This document shows positions 50,999 through 60,115 of a stretch of 64,000 bases of DNA, piece by piece. The stretch's first letter is position 1. Each line of letters starts with the position of its first letter. The DNA lies in NCBI RefSeq assembly GCF_010550245.1, contig NZ_JAAGLU010000015.1:167375-231374 (forward strand), written 5' to 3'. Under the pieces are notes generated by a model. The model saw only the letters and a list, made by a program, of their open reading frames with translations, searched no databases and was not told where the DNA came from. The position numbers and the translations under genes were made by a program. Origin of the DNA: Streptomyces sp. SID12501. GTDB taxonomy: Bacteria > Actinomycetota > Actinomycetes > Streptomycetales > Streptomycetaceae.

Positions 50999-51300
50999 CG
51001 GGCAGCGGGGTCGTCGTCGTTGGCCTCTGGCGGCATCCGCACCCAGGCGACCTGCGCTTCTTCGGTGTCGGTCATTCCGAAGGCCGTGCCTTGTTCCAAG
51101 AGGGCAAGGACCTGCTGCCACTGCCTCGTCGCGTCTGGTGTCACGTCGAACTCGATACGGATGCCGGAGGAGTCCCGGGAGACGCGCGGCTGACTTCTCG
51201 TCAGGCCGACGATTCGCTCAACGAGTACGTCAACAGCGGAGTTCTGGCGGCCTTTGCCCACTTCCCCACCGTCCACTCGCTTCAATATCACCCTCCGCAT
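50995..51300 (-). CDS. Small hypothetical protein coupled to dapF
   Basis: Up to 101 residues (from ATG 51300), or 96 from TTG 51285, which has GGAGGG five bases upstream. It contains VLVERIVGLTRSQPRVSRDS and IEFDVTPDATRQWQQVLALL. No known family was recognised; there is no membrane segment. It overlaps dapF by 4 bp, so the two are translationally coupled. Its start adjoins the operator at 51304-51332, so the operon is likely under control of the divergent GntR protein. Confidence 0.7.
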   Translation of the reverse strand: MRRVILKRVDGGEVGKGRQNSAVDVLVERIVGLTRSQPRVSRDSSGIRIEFDVTPDATRQWQQVLALLEQGTAFGMTDTEEAQVAWVRMPPEANDDDPAAR

Positions 51301-51303
51301 TTC

Positions 51304-51332
51304 TAGTCCACTAGCTTTCAGCTAGTGGACTA
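51304..51332. promoter_or_regulatory. GntR operator, 13-bp arms
   Basis: TAGTCCACTAGCT and its exact complement flank a 3-base TTC centre, between the dapF-linked gene and the divergent GntR gene. The arms also contain internal CTAG/TAGTCCACTA symmetry. It is one of the strongest palindromes in the window and the obvious operator for the GntR protein. Confidence 0.85.
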
Positions 51333-51377
51333 ACTTTGTCAATCCGTACAGGGCGGCGCGCGAGCGCGAGGAGGAGC

Positions 51378-52145
51378 ATGGCCGACGGAACCTCGGCTTC
51401 CCCGGCTCCCTACCTGGTGGTGGCGGACACGATGAGGGCCCGGATCGCTGACGGCACCTGGCCGCCGGGGCACCGGCTTCCGTCACGTTCGGCCCTGGGG
51501 CGCGACTTCGGCGGGGCCGGAGAGAACGTGGTGCGCCGTGCGCAGGAACTCCTGATCGACGAAGGTCTCCTGGAAGGGCGTGCCGGGTCCGGCACGTACG
51601 TACGCGCGACACGCCAGCGGCACACTCTGTGGCGTACCCAAGAGGCGGGTTCCGTTAACAACACAGCCGCCCCGGCCGGTTTCGCCGGCACCTGGGAGGC
51701 GGACAGCGAGGCCAAGGTGCCCGCTCCCCCCGTTGTCGCAGGCCGACTCGGGATCGAGGAGGGCGCGCACTGTGTCCGCACCGTCTACGAGTTCCTCCTC
51801 CAGCACCGGCCGGTACTGCTGCTGACCAGCTGGGAGCCGATGGCCATCACCGGGGGAAGTGTGATCGTCCTGCCCGAGGGCGGCCCGCTGGCCGGCCGCG
51901 GCGTGCCTGCGCGGATGGGCCACATCGGAGTCGAGGTCACCCGCGTGCGGGAAGTTCCCCGTCCCGTCCAGGTCGACCGGGAACAGGCCCACCTCCTCGG
52001 AGCGCCGGTCGGCTCGCGCGCCACGCTGATCGAACGGACCCATTACGACGCCTCGGGGCGGGCCGTGGAGACCGCGGATCTCCTGGCCCCGGCGAACCAG
52101 TGGGAGATCGCCTACGACATCCCCGTCGCCCCGTCCCGGCCGTAA
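51378..52145 (+). CDS. GntR-family regulator with UTRA domain
   Basis: 255 residues. The N-terminal winged HTH (YLVVADTMRARIADGTWPPG, HRLPSRSALGRDFGGAGENVVRRAQELLIDEGLL) is of the HutC/KorSA type, and residues about 110-250 form a UTRA ligand-binding domain. ATG at 51378 has GAGGAGGAG just upstream. Related proteins regulate plasmid transfer genes (KorSA) or metabolic operons. It is divergent from the small gene/dapF pair across a strong operator, and a membrane protein gene follows. Confidence 0.9.
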   Translation: MADGTSASPAPYLVVADTMRARIADGTWPPGHRLPSRSALGRDFGGAGENVVRRAQELLIDEGLLEGRAGSGTYVRATRQRHTLWRTQEAGSVNNTAAPAGFAGTWEADSEAKVPAPPVVAGRLGIEEGAHCVRTVYEFLLQHRPVLLLTSWEPMAITGGSVIVLPEGGPLAGRGVPARMGHIGVEVTRVREVPRPVQVDREQAHLLGAPVGSRATLIERTHYDASGRAVETADLLAPANQWEIAYDIPVAPSRP

Positions 52146-52213
52146 CGGCGACACGGATCATCACCACCACAACCACCATGACCGACTGGAACAATCAGGG
52201 GGCGGTATACGTC

Positions 52214-53122
52214 ATGAGCACCTCACGCAACGACGGGGTGACCCGGGCCAAGGACTGGCTGATCTCGCCCGTCCTCAACGCGCTCATCGGGCTGGCGGGC
52301 ATCGTCGTCCCCGTGATCGCCTGGGTGAACGAGCAGACCGGCGTCAAGAACGCCCTGCTCCTCACGGAGACCGTCCTGGTCGTCTGGCTTACAGCCAACC
52401 ACCTCTGGCTCAGAAGCCGTTACATCACGCTGCGCCGTGCGAACAACCTCAAGGCGATGGACGACGTCCGCTACTACGACGTCATCCGCGGCCGGTTGGA
52501 ACAGGACCTGATCTCCGACTACGGCGAGATCGCCGACGGACACCTTCGGGTGTACGCCACCGAGGTCCCGCGCCTGTCCGTCATGCTGGTCAAAACCCTG
52601 GTCGACGCCCGCACCGACCCCCTGCGCATCCTGGCCGCCGACCTGACCACCAACCCGTCCGTACTCACCCAGCGCCGCGAGTACCTCGCCGCCAACCGCC
52701 GCCTGCTGGAGGCCGGCGGCACCATCCAGCGTCTGTTCATCTGCTACCGCGCCGACCTCGTCCGCGAGGACTACGCCCGCGACCTCCTGCAACTCATCGA
52801 CATGCACCGCCAGATGGGCGTCACCTGCGGCCTCGCCGTTCGCGACCGGCTCCGCGCCGACCAGGCCGTGGATGTCGTCATTCTCGCCTCTGCCGCTGTC
52901 CTGGTCGAAGAGGAACAGGGCGACGCCGACTACTCCCGGGGCCGCTCCTCCGTCTACTTCAAAGGCGTCGAGCGGTGGACCGGCCGCTTCGAGTCCGTCT
53001 GGGGCCACGGACCCGACTCCGCCGTCACCACACTCCAGTCCTACGAGAACGGCATCCGCGCCATGCTCAGCGGCGCCACCTGGGCAGGCGACCGCGCCGA
53101 GGGGACAGTCGACCAGCTGTAG
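52214..53122 (+). CDS. Membrane-anchored protein of unknown function
   Basis: 302 residues. Two N-terminal transmembrane segments (LISPVLNALIGLAGIVVPVI and NALLLTETVLVVWLTANHLW) are followed by a cytoplasmic domain of about 230 residues. The end (SSVYFKGVERWTGRFESVWG) resembles the C-terminus of some phospholipase-D-like regulators, but no HKD motif is visible. ATG at 52214 has AGGGGGCGG upstream. It may be co-transcribed with the GntR gene 68 bp before. I do not recognise the family. Confidence 0.7.
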   Translation: MSTSRNDGVTRAKDWLISPVLNALIGLAGIVVPVIAWVNEQTGVKNALLLTETVLVVWLTANHLWLRSRYITLRRANNLKAMDDVRYYDVIRGRLEQDLISDYGEIADGHLRVYATEVPRLSVMLVKTLVDARTDPLRILAADLTTNPSVLTQRREYLAANRRLLEAGGTIQRLFICYRADLVREDYARDLLQLIDMHRQMGVTCGLAVRDRLRADQAVDVVILASAAVLVEEEQGDADYSRGRSSVYFKGVERWTGRFESVWGHGPDSAVTTLQSYENGIRAMLSGATWAGDRAEGTVDQL

Positions 53123-53202
53123 CCCCCCGGCACCGCGGGAGATCGCTTTCAGCCAGAGGCCATTAGCACACCTGACAAAGCTAGTTACACAGATTACGGT
53201 TC

Positions 53203-54294
53203 GTGACAGTCACGCGCGGGCAGCCAACCGCGCGCTTCCCTCCTGCCCCGGGACTGTCCGTGCTGCTGTGCATAGCCATGCTCGTCACCGGCATCGCCCT
53301 GCGCCAAGCCGACCGGGCCCACTTCGCCCGCACCCGGCCGCGTACCGCAGACTCCACCAGCCTCCGCGAACTCCAGCGAGCCCGGGCCAACGACCTGACC
53401 CCGGCCCTGCTTCTCATCGGCCAGTGGGTGCAGATCACCGGCTGGTGGCTGCTTGCCGCGCAGGGCCCGCTGGCTGCCGTAGTCACGGCGACAGCGGTAG
53501 GGATCCACTTCCGCCATCTCCAGGAGATCAGCCACTTCGCCGTCCACGGGGTCCTCGCCCGCACCCGGCGGGCCAATCTCCTCCTCGCCGAGATCTTCGC
53601 CCACCACCCTCTCGGCCTGCCCCCGGTCACTGTCCGCCACCGCACACACGTCCGTGACCACCATCCCCACGCGACTCTTGACAACGACCCCAACCTCGCC
53701 GAACTTCACACGGCCGGCCTGCGCCCAGGCGTCCCACGGACCCATTTCCTCCGGGCGCTCGTCTTTCCCCTCACCCCCGGTGGAGTGAGAACGACGACCG
53801 CCGACCTCCTGCGCAATACCAACAGCTGGCACCGGAGGGCAGCCCTCTTCCTCCTGGCCGTACTCGCCTACACCCTCGGCGGCTGGAGCGGACTGGTCGC
53901 CGGCCTCCTCGTCCCACGCCTCCTGCTCTACCCCCAACTCTCCTGGCTCAGCCTCCTCAACGAACACACCTGGTTCGACCCCGACCCCCGCACCGGCACC
54001 CCCACCTGGATCGAAGCAGGCCGCTGCCTGCGCCTCTACCCCACCAACCGCACCCTCGCCCACCTCGCCGCCACCACCTGGCTCCCCTACGGCGACCTCC
54101 ACCACTACGCCCACTCCGCCCACCCAGCCATCCGCTGGAACTACCTCCCCTCCCTCGAACGCCACCTCACCAACCCGCACTTCACCCCCAACGCTCTCCT
54201 CATCGGCAGCGGGTCGGTCATCCGCAGACACCAGAGCGCACTCACCACACCTGGCACCACAACAGCACGCAAAACCCAAAGGCTCCCCCTCTGA
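53203..54294 (+). CDS. Fatty acid desaturase-like membrane protein
   Basis: A 363-residue integral membrane protein with the histidine boxes of membrane di-iron desaturases and hydroxylases: HFRHLQEISHFAVH (a spaced HxxxH), RHRTHVRDHH (HxxHH-like) and YGDLHHYAHSAHP (HxxHxxH-like). Several hydrophobic segments lie around them. It starts with GTG at 53203. Substrates in the family are acyl lipids, carotenoids or alkyl chains. It stands alone after the unknown membrane protein; codon usage at its 3' end is strikingly rich in C-ending codons. Confidence 0.75.
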   Translation: MTVTRGQPTARFPPAPGLSVLLCIAMLVTGIALRQADRAHFARTRPRTADSTSLRELQRARANDLTPALLLIGQWVQITGWWLLAAQGPLAAVVTATAVGIHFRHLQEISHFAVHGVLARTRRANLLLAEIFAHHPLGLPPVTVRHRTHVRDHHPHATLDNDPNLAELHTAGLRPGVPRTHFLRALVFPLTPGGVRTTTADLLRNTNSWHRRAALFLLAVLAYTLGGWSGLVAGLLVPRLLLYPQLSWLSLLNEHTWFDPDPRTGTPTWIEAGRCLRLYPTNRTLAHLAATTWLPYGDLHHYAHSAHPAIRWNYLPSLERHLTNPHFTPNALLIGSGSVIRRHQSALTTPGTTTARKTQRLPL

Positions 54295-54584
54295 TCCCCT
54301 GCACCACGACGCGGGGCACGACCGGTGTCGGGGGTGCTCAGGGTGGAGGGGCGGGGAGCGGGGGCGACGATGAGGGCGGCGCGCAGGGCGAGGGCGCAAC
54401 GCCCACACGCATCCTGCGAGGGTGTTGAAGACGATGATCGCGGATCGCGAACTTCATCCACGGCAGCCGCCGTACGGCGAAGATCACAAACAGGGTCGCC
54501 GCGCCCGTGGGGCAGCCGAGGCCCCGGCCCTGCGGTCCCAAGCCCATTGAAGTCACGCCGCCTCCTGAACGCCTCGCGAGCCGT

Positions 54585-55424
54585 TCAGGCCGTCTGCCGA
54601 TCAACGCGCCCGGGGTCCACGACGTCCTTGCGGGTCACCGCCAGGTAGACGACCAGGCCGAGGATGACCGCCAGGAACAGCCCGCTGGTGACAACGGTGC
54701 CGAAGCCGAGGCCGCCGTCGCCGGTCGGCTGGGAGAGGTAGTCGCCGATCGAGGCCCCGAGCGGGCGGGTGAGGATGTAGGCGATCCAGAAGCTCCACAC
54801 CGCGTCCAGGCCCAGCGTGAAGTGCGCGAGCGCGACGGCGCCGATGGCCAGGGCGAACAGGACGGCCGCGAGCCAGTAGCCGAGATCCATGCGCTCGGAG
54901 ACCAGGTCGCCGGCCGCGGTGCCGAGGGCGAACGTGAACAGCACGGCCAGCCAGTAGAACGCCTCACGGCTGGTGGTGTCGATGCTGTGGATGGACAGGG
55001 TCCGCTCACGCCGGTACCAGACGACGAAGACGACCGCGAGGAGGAGCGCGAAGACCGTGGTGGTCGTCTCCAGCGGTACGCCCATGTTGTCGGTGAGGTT
55101 GTCGCTGATCAGTGTGCCGACGACGCTGATGAGGGCGACGGCGAGCCAGTAGACGCCCGCGCGGTAGGCGGTCGTACGGAACTGCACGACAAGGACGACC
55201 GCGAGCAGCGCGCTCATCAGGAGCGACACACCGGTCAGGCCCAGACCGGCCTTCTCGTTGAGCAGGTCCGCCGCGGTCTCGCCGACGGTCGTGCACAGCA
55301 CCTTGATGATCCAGAAGTAGGCGGTGACTTCGGGGACCTTGTTCCAGCGCAGGCGGTGGGAGGGGCGGGCGGAGGCACTCGTGCCCGGTTCGGCCTCAGG
55401 AGTCTCGGAGAGTTCATAGGTCAT
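54585..55424 (-). CDS. COG4705-type membrane protein
   Basis: 279 residues with about eight hydrophobic segments in an internally repeated pattern (KVPEVTAYFWIIKVLCTTVG, then REAFYWLAVLFTFALG). This matches the COG4705 family of uncharacterised membrane proteins sometimes described as manganese-related. The second start, ATG 55424, was preferred to GTG 55436, though neither has a good ribosome site. It is divergent from the BASS symporter. About 290 bp downstream hold no recognisable gene. Confidence 0.75.
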   Translation of the reverse strand: MTYELSETPEAEPGTSASARPSHRLRWNKVPEVTAYFWIIKVLCTTVGETAADLLNEKAGLGLTGVSLLMSALLAVVLVVQFRTTAYRAGVYWLAVALISVVGTLISDNLTDNMGVPLETTTTVFALLLAVVFVVWYRRERTLSIHSIDTTSREAFYWLAVLFTFALGTAAGDLVSERMDLGYWLAAVLFALAIGAVALAHFTLGLDAVWSFWIAYILTRPLGASIGDYLSQPTGDGGLGFGTVVTSGLFLAVILGLVVYLAVTRKDVVDPGRVDRQTA

Positions 55425-55516
55425 GGGGCGGGACACTGCCAGCGGTTACCTGAACGCATCCTGACTGCCGCGCGGCTTTCCCGGGCCGCCGCGTCCGGCC
55501 TGATCACGATGAACGC

Positions 55517-56554
55517 ATGTACACCCGCGCCGCGTCCTGGCTGCGGCACCGGCTCGGCCGCGCCGTCGTCCTGTCCTACGTCCTCGCCCTGCTCCTGCCC
55601 GGACCTGGCCTGTGGCTGCGCCGCCCCCATCCCTTACCGCTGACACACCTGCCGTTGAACACCGCACCGCTTCTGTTGTCCCTGGTGCTGTTCTCGGCCG
55701 GACTCCAGGTCCCCGTCCGCGCGCTGGGCCACCTGCTGCGGCAACCGAAGGCCCTGCTCGCCGGGCTCGTGCTGCACCTCGCCATCCCACTGGCGGTCGT
55801 GCCGCTCGCCGCCTTCCTGTTGCGGCGCACCCCCGACGCCGACGGAGGGAGCGGACTGCTCACCGCCATGATCCTCGTCGTGGCGATGCCCGTCGCCGCA
55901 GGGGCCACCGTATGGACAGACAAGGGCGATGGCGACCAGCCCACGATGGTGGGCCTCGTCCTGGCCTCCACCCTCATCAGCCCGCTCACCATCCCCCTGC
56001 TACTGGGGGCCCTGGCGCCGCTGCTCAGCGGCGGCTACGCCAGCACCCTCGCCGACACCGGTCGGCTGGCCCAGGGCGGATTCGGCCTGACCACCGTGGT
56101 CCTGCCCTGCGCGGCCGGCCTCCTGGGCGCACTCGCCCTCCCCGCGAGCCGGCTGCGCCGCCTCCATCTCGCGGTGACACCTCTGGCGCTGGCCGGCTCG
56201 CTGCTGCTGACCTATGTCAATGCCAGCGGCGCCCTCGGCTCCGCCCTGACCCGGCCACGCCCTCTGCTGTTCGCCGCCGCCCTGGCTGTGGCGGCCCTGA
56301 TCTGTCTGCTCTCCTTCGCCGTCGGCCGGGCCGCCGCGCACATCCTGCAGCTGGAGGCGGGTACCGCCTCGTCACTGACACTCGCCTGCGGCATGAACAA
56401 CAGCAGCGCGAGCGCGGTCCTGATCACCACGTGCCTGCCCGACAAACCGCACCTGCTGCTGCCGGTCCTCGCCTACGGGCTGCTGCAGAAGAGCGCCGCG
56501 AGCCGCATCGTCAGTCGCCTCCGGCGCGTTCCCGTTCCCGCGGCAACCCCCTGA
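55517..56554 (+). CDS. Bile acid:sodium symporter (BASS) family protein
   Basis: 345 residues with about nine to ten transmembrane segments. The BASS-type start (YVLALLLPGPGLWL) is followed by LILVVAMPVAAGATVWTD and, near the end, the family's conserved LACGMNNSSASAVLITTCLPD crossover segment. Members move bile acids, pantoate, 2-oxo acids or arsenite. The distance to the converging kinase gene is only 7 bp. The specific substrate cannot be told from sequence. Confidence 0.82.
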   Translation: MYTRAASWLRHRLGRAVVLSYVLALLLPGPGLWLRRPHPLPLTHLPLNTAPLLLSLVLFSAGLQVPVRALGHLLRQPKALLAGLVLHLAIPLAVVPLAAFLLRRTPDADGGSGLLTAMILVVAMPVAAGATVWTDKGDGDQPTMVGLVLASTLISPLTIPLLLGALAPLLSGGYASTLADTGRLAQGGFGLTTVVLPCAAGLLGALALPASRLRRLHLAVTPLALAGSLLLTYVNASGALGSALTRPRPLLFAAALAVAALICLLSFAVGRAAAHILQLEAGTASSLTLACGMNNSSASAVLITTCLPDKPHLLLPVLAYGLLQKSAASRIVSRLRRVPVPAATP

Positions 56555-56561
56555 ACGATCC

Positions 56562-57899
56562 TCAGCCACCGCCCTTCACGTCCTCCCCCTCCTGCCGTAC
56601 GGGGACGAGCAGGGTGAACGTGGCAGGACGGCGGCCCGCCAGGGAGAGCCTCCCTCCCAGGGACACGGCCAGGTCGCGGGCGAGGGCGAGGCCGATCCCC
56701 TCTCCCGGGCCGCCACCGCTGTGCCCGCGGTCGAAGAGCCGTGCTGTCCCGCCTTCACCGCCGCCCTCGACCTCAACCTCGCCCTCGTCGCCGACGTCGA
56801 AGGCGAGGGCGTCCTCGAGGTCCCGCACCGTGAGGCGGACCGTGCCGCGTCCATGCACGCGCGCGTTGTCCAGCAGGATCCCGAGGATCTCGCTGACCGG
56901 GGCGCCCGGGACGAGGACATCGTCCGGTACGTCACGGGTCTCGCACTCCAGGCGTCTGCCGTCACCGGCGAACAGGCCGTGCCAGCGCCCCTCGGTGTCC
57001 CGCACGAGCCGGGACACCATGGTGTCCGGGGTGACGGATCCCGAACGGCCGCGGGAGCGGGACAGGCGCAGCACCTCCTCCACCGTGTCGTGCAGGCGCC
57101 GGGTGGTGGCCAGCGTCTCCTCGATGACGGGCCGCAGCCGGGCGTCGTCGTCCTCGGCCAGTCCGGCTTCCAGAGTGAGCTGGAGTCCGGTCAGCGGGGT
57201 GCGCAGCTGGTGTGAGGCGTTGGCGGTGAAGTCCCTTTCGTGGCGCAGGAGTTCGGTCAGGCTGTGCAGCATCTCGTTGTGGGTGCGGGCGACCTGGTCG
57301 ATCTCGGCGACATTGCTGGACGCGGCCCGGGCGCTCAGGTCGCCGGCGGTGACCGCCCGGCTGTGCCGGGAGAGGTCCTCCAGCGGCGCGGCCAGCACCC
57401 GCGCCTGGCGGCGGGCGACGAGGACGGCCACCGTCAGCGCGAGGGCACAGACCCCGGCGAGGACCGCCCAGGCGAGCAGGACACGGTCGCGCACGGCGGA
57501 TGCCGGGGAGGAGGCCCGTACGACGCCGATCACCTGCTCGTCGTGCGACACGGGCACCGCGACGACCAGGTCACCGCCCGCCCGGCCGCGCACCACCTCC
57601 GCGGCCAGCGCCCGTCGCACGACCGTGTCACCGGTGCGGGGGCCGGTGCCTGCCCGCAGCCGCAGCGCGGGGTCGTACAGGCCGAGGCGTCCGCCGGCCG
57701 GTGGCGCGGGCAGTTCCACGGGGTCGCCGGTCACGTAGTCCGGGCTGACGCGTACGGCGCCGGACAGCGCCGCCCGTTCCAGGGTGTCGCGCTGGTCGGC
57801 GTACAGGGTCGACCTGATGGCCAGGGCCAGGGGGACGGCGAGGAGGACGACGGCGACCAGGGCGGCGGTGAGGGCGACTCGCACCACGCGCTGTCTCAT
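56562..57899 (-). CDS. Two-component sensor histidine kinase
   Basis: 445 residues: a transmembrane segment (about 8-28), an extracytoplasmic sensor region (about 30-140), a second membrane segment (about 142-163), a HAMP linker, the dimerisation domain with phospho-acceptor His230 (NASHQLRTPLTGLQ) and the ATPase domain (N-box LLDNARVHG, G-box GEGIGLALARDLA). It is divergent from the lipoprotein-ABC-response-regulator operon, and the OmpR-type regulator at 62806 is its likely partner. Confidence 0.92.
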   Translation of the reverse strand: MRQRVVRVALTAALVAVVLLAVPLALAIRSTLYADQRDTLERAALSGAVRVSPDYVTGDPVELPAPPAGGRLGLYDPALRLRAGTGPRTGDTVVRRALAAEVVRGRAGGDLVVAVPVSHDEQVIGVVRASSPASAVRDRVLLAWAVLAGVCALALTVAVLVARRQARVLAAPLEDLSRHSRAVTAGDLSARAASSNVAEIDQVARTHNEMLHSLTELLRHERDFTANASHQLRTPLTGLQLTLEAGLAEDDDARLRPVIEETLATTRRLHDTVEEVLRLSRSRGRSGSVTPDTMVSRLVRDTEGRWHGLFAGDGRRLECETRDVPDDVLVPGAPVSEILGILLDNARVHGRGTVRLTVRDLEDALAFDVGDEGEVEVEGGGEGGTARLFDRGHSGGGPGEGIGLALARDLAVSLGGRLSLAGRRPATFTLLVPVRQEGEDVKGGG

Positions 57900-57962
57900 G
57901 ACCCCATCCTGCGGGCTCCCGACCGGCCCGGGGACGGTCCGCCACGCGCTTTTGCCGTCGTC

Positions 57963-58008
57963 TAACCGTCGGCGGTCGGGGCGTTAACCGACGGCTCTCT
58001 AGCGTCGG
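57963..58008. promoter_or_regulatory. Direct repeats upstream of the lipoprotein operon
   Basis: TAACCGTCGG (57963-57972), TAACCGACGG (57985-57994) and a weaker TAGCGTCGG (58000-58008) are directly repeated, the first two 22 bp apart, about two helical turns. This is the arrangement bound by OmpR-family regulators. They lie between the divergent kinase and lipoprotein genes, so the response regulator may activate both units. Confidence 0.6.
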
Positions 58009-58057
58009 TGGCATGACCAGGAAGCAGTTCCCGGCAGTTCCTCGGGAGGGCAGTGGC

Positions 58058-58678
58058 ATGTCATACGCACGTACTTCCGCCGGCGTCGTCGCAGTGACGG
58101 TGGTCGCGGCGGTGATCGCGGGGTGTTCCGGATCGTCGTCCGGGGCCCACTCCGGCTCGGGCTCGACGGCCCCGGTGCGGGCGAACCCGGCCCCCACCGA
58201 GTCGAACCCGCCCGGGGACATCCCCGACAACCAGGTGTTCGTGGCCTACCGGCCCACCGGCGGCTTCACCGGGTTCACGGTGAAGGTGCCGGAGGGCTGG
58301 GCCCGCACCGACAAGGGCGGTGCGACCGTGTTCACGGACAAGCTGAACAGCGTCACCATCACGACGGCCACCGCCTCCACCGCCCCGACCGTCGCCTCGG
58401 TCAACAGCACCGTCGTCCCGCAACTGAGCGGCCGTGTAACGAAGTTCGCGTCCCCGAAGGTGTCGCAGGTGACCCGGAAGGCGGGCCCCGTCGTCCTTCT
58501 CACCTACCAGGGCGACTCGGCCAGGGACCCGGTCACCGGCAAGGTGGTGCGGGACGCGTTCGAGCGGTACGCCTTCTCCCGGCAGGGCCATGAGGTGGAC
58601 CTGACCCTGTCCGGCCCCGTCAACGCCGACAACGTCGACCCGTGGCGAACCGTCAGCGACTCGTTCGCGTGGCGGTGA
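58058..58678 (+). CDS. Lipoprotein of unknown function
   Basis: 206 residues. A lipoprotein signal peptide ends in VIAGC, followed by a Ser/Gly-rich linker, so the mature protein is anchored to the outer face of the membrane. The globular part (VPEGWARTDKGGATVFTDKL, then VVLLTYQGDSARDPVTGK) resembles PsbP/LpqN-type lipoproteins. GGGAGGG precedes ATG at 58058 better than the longer start at 58013. It is first in the operon and 5 bp before the first ATPase; it may deliver or sense the transporter's substrate. Confidence 0.82.
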   Translation: MSYARTSAGVVAVTVVAAVIAGCSGSSSGAHSGSGSTAPVRANPAPTESNPPGDIPDNQVFVAYRPTGGFTGFTVKVPEGWARTDKGGATVFTDKLNSVTITTATASTAPTVASVNSTVVPQLSGRVTKFASPKVSQVTRKAGPVVLLTYQGDSARDPVTGKVVRDAFERYAFSRQGHEVDLTLSGPVNADNVDPWRTVSDSFAWR

Positions 58679-58683
58679 GCACG

Positions 58684-59439
58684 ATGATGAGTGCGATGGT
58701 GAGTGCGGAGCCCGCCGGGCCCTCGGACGACGACGTGGTGCTGGCCGCCCGGGAGCTGTACCGCTTCTACCGGGCCGGCGAGGAGGAGACGCTCGCGTTG
58801 CGCGGGGTGTCACTGCGGGTGCGGCGGGGGGAGACGGTCGCCGTCGTCGGCCCCTCGGGGGCGGGCAAGTCGACCCTTCTGGCGTGCCTGGCAGGTCTCG
58901 ACGAGCCGTCGGGCGGCGAGGTCCGGGTGGCGGGCGTGCGCATCAGCCATCGGCCCGAGACCGAACGCGCCCGGCTGCGCGCCCGGCACGTGGGGGTGCT
59001 CCTTCAGTCACGCAACCTGCTTCCGCATCTGACCGTGCGCGACAACATCCGGATCGCCCAGCATGCGGTGCGCGGCCGGCCCGCCGTACGGGCCGAGGCG
59101 CTGCTGGAACAGGTGGGGCTGGGGCGCAGGGCCGGCGTGCTGCCCCGGCAACTGTCCGGCGGGGAGCTGGCCCGCGCGGGGCTGGCCGTGGCACTGGCCA
59201 ACACCCCGGCCGTGCTGCTGGCCGACGAGCCGACCGGTGAACTCGACGGCGGCACCGAGCAGTTGGTGCTGCGGATGCTGCGGGACCGGGCGGCGGACGG
59301 CTGCGCGGTGCTGATCGTGACGCACAGCGCGGAGGCGGTGCGCGGCTCCGACCGAGTGATCACACTGGACGACGGACGGGCCCACGAGGGACACCGGGGC
59401 ACGGCTCATGCGAAGGAGCACGGCCATGGCCTCCGCTGA
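58684..59439 (+). CDS. ABC transporter ATPase (MacB/LolD type), first copy
   Basis: 251 residues. Walker A GPSGAGKST, Q-loop LLQSRNLLPH, a slightly altered signature LSGGELARAGLA, Walker B VLLADEPTGELDG and H-loop VTHSAEAV. LADEPTG is typical of MacB/LolD ATPases that work with FtsX-like permeases. The start is ATG at 58684 or the GTG nine bases earlier. The lipoprotein gene ends 5 bp upstream. Two different ATPases in one operon suggest a heterodimer driving the single large permease. Confidence 0.9.
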   Translation: MMSAMVSAEPAGPSDDDVVLAARELYRFYRAGEEETLALRGVSLRVRRGETVAVVGPSGAGKSTLLACLAGLDEPSGGEVRVAGVRISHRPETERARLRARHVGVLLQSRNLLPHLTVRDNIRIAQHAVRGRPAVRAEALLEQVGLGRRAGVLPRQLSGGELARAGLAVALANTPAVLLADEPTGELDGGTEQLVLRMLRDRAADGCAVLIVTHSAEAVRGSDRVITLDDGRAHEGHRGTAHAKEHGHGLR

Positions 59440-60115
59440 CCTGCTCCTCTCCTGCCGGGGTGTCGCGCTCACCTTCGGCCGGGGCCCCACCGCCGTGGTG
59501 GCGGTGCACGGCGCCGACCTGGACGTCCGCTCCGGCGACCGGCTGGCGGTCGTGGGCCCGTCCGGTTCGGGGAAGTCGTCCCTGCTGCATCTGCTGGCGG
59601 GGCTGGAACGCCCCACCGGCGGCACGATCGCCCGGCCCGGACTCCACGAGGCGCGGGACATCGGCCTGGCCTTCCAGGCCGACAGCCTCATCCCCGCCCT
59701 CGACGTCACGGAGAACACCGCGCTGCCGCTCGTCCTCGCGGGACGTCCGCGGGAGGAGACCCGCCGGTCGGTCGCCGAGGCGCTCGACGTGGTCGGCGCG
59801 GCCGGGCTGGCCGACCGGCTGCCCGACGAGATCTCCGGCGGACAGGCCCAGCGGGTGGCCGTGGCCCGCGTCCTGGCGCAGGCGCCGCGCCTGATCCTCG
59901 CCGACGAGCCCACCGGCCGCCTCGACCACGCCACCGGCGCCCGCGTCCTGGACGCCCTGCTGGCGGCGGCCGACCGGACGGGCGCGGCCCTCGTCGTCAC
60001 CACCCACGACCCGGCCGTCGCCGCCCGGCTCACCGTACGGCGGACCATGCGCGACGGCCGACTGCTCGCACCCGAAACGGCGGAAGCGCCGGACCCATCA
60101 GGGAGCCTGTCATGA
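59426..60115 (+). CDS. ABC transporter ATPase (MacB/LolD type), second copy
   Basis: 229 residues. Walker A GPSGSGKSS, Q-loop AFQADSLIPA, signature ISGGQAQRVA, Walker B LILADEPTGRLD and the H-loop in VTTHDPAV. ATG at 59426 is preceded by AAGGAG and overlaps the first ATPase by 14 bp. Its own TGA overlaps the permease ATG (ATGA). It is diverged from the first ATPase, so the pair is not a recent duplication; the first one carries the less canonical signature. Confidence 0.9.
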   Translation: MASADLLLSCRGVALTFGRGPTAVVAVHGADLDVRSGDRLAVVGPSGSGKSSLLHLLAGLERPTGGTIARPGLHEARDIGLAFQADSLIPALDVTENTALPLVLAGRPREETRRSVAEALDVVGAAGLADRLPDEISGGQAQRVAVARVLAQAPRLILADEPTGRLDHATGARVLDALLAAADRTGAALVVTTHDPAVAARLTVRRTMRDGRLLAPETAEAPDPSGSLS

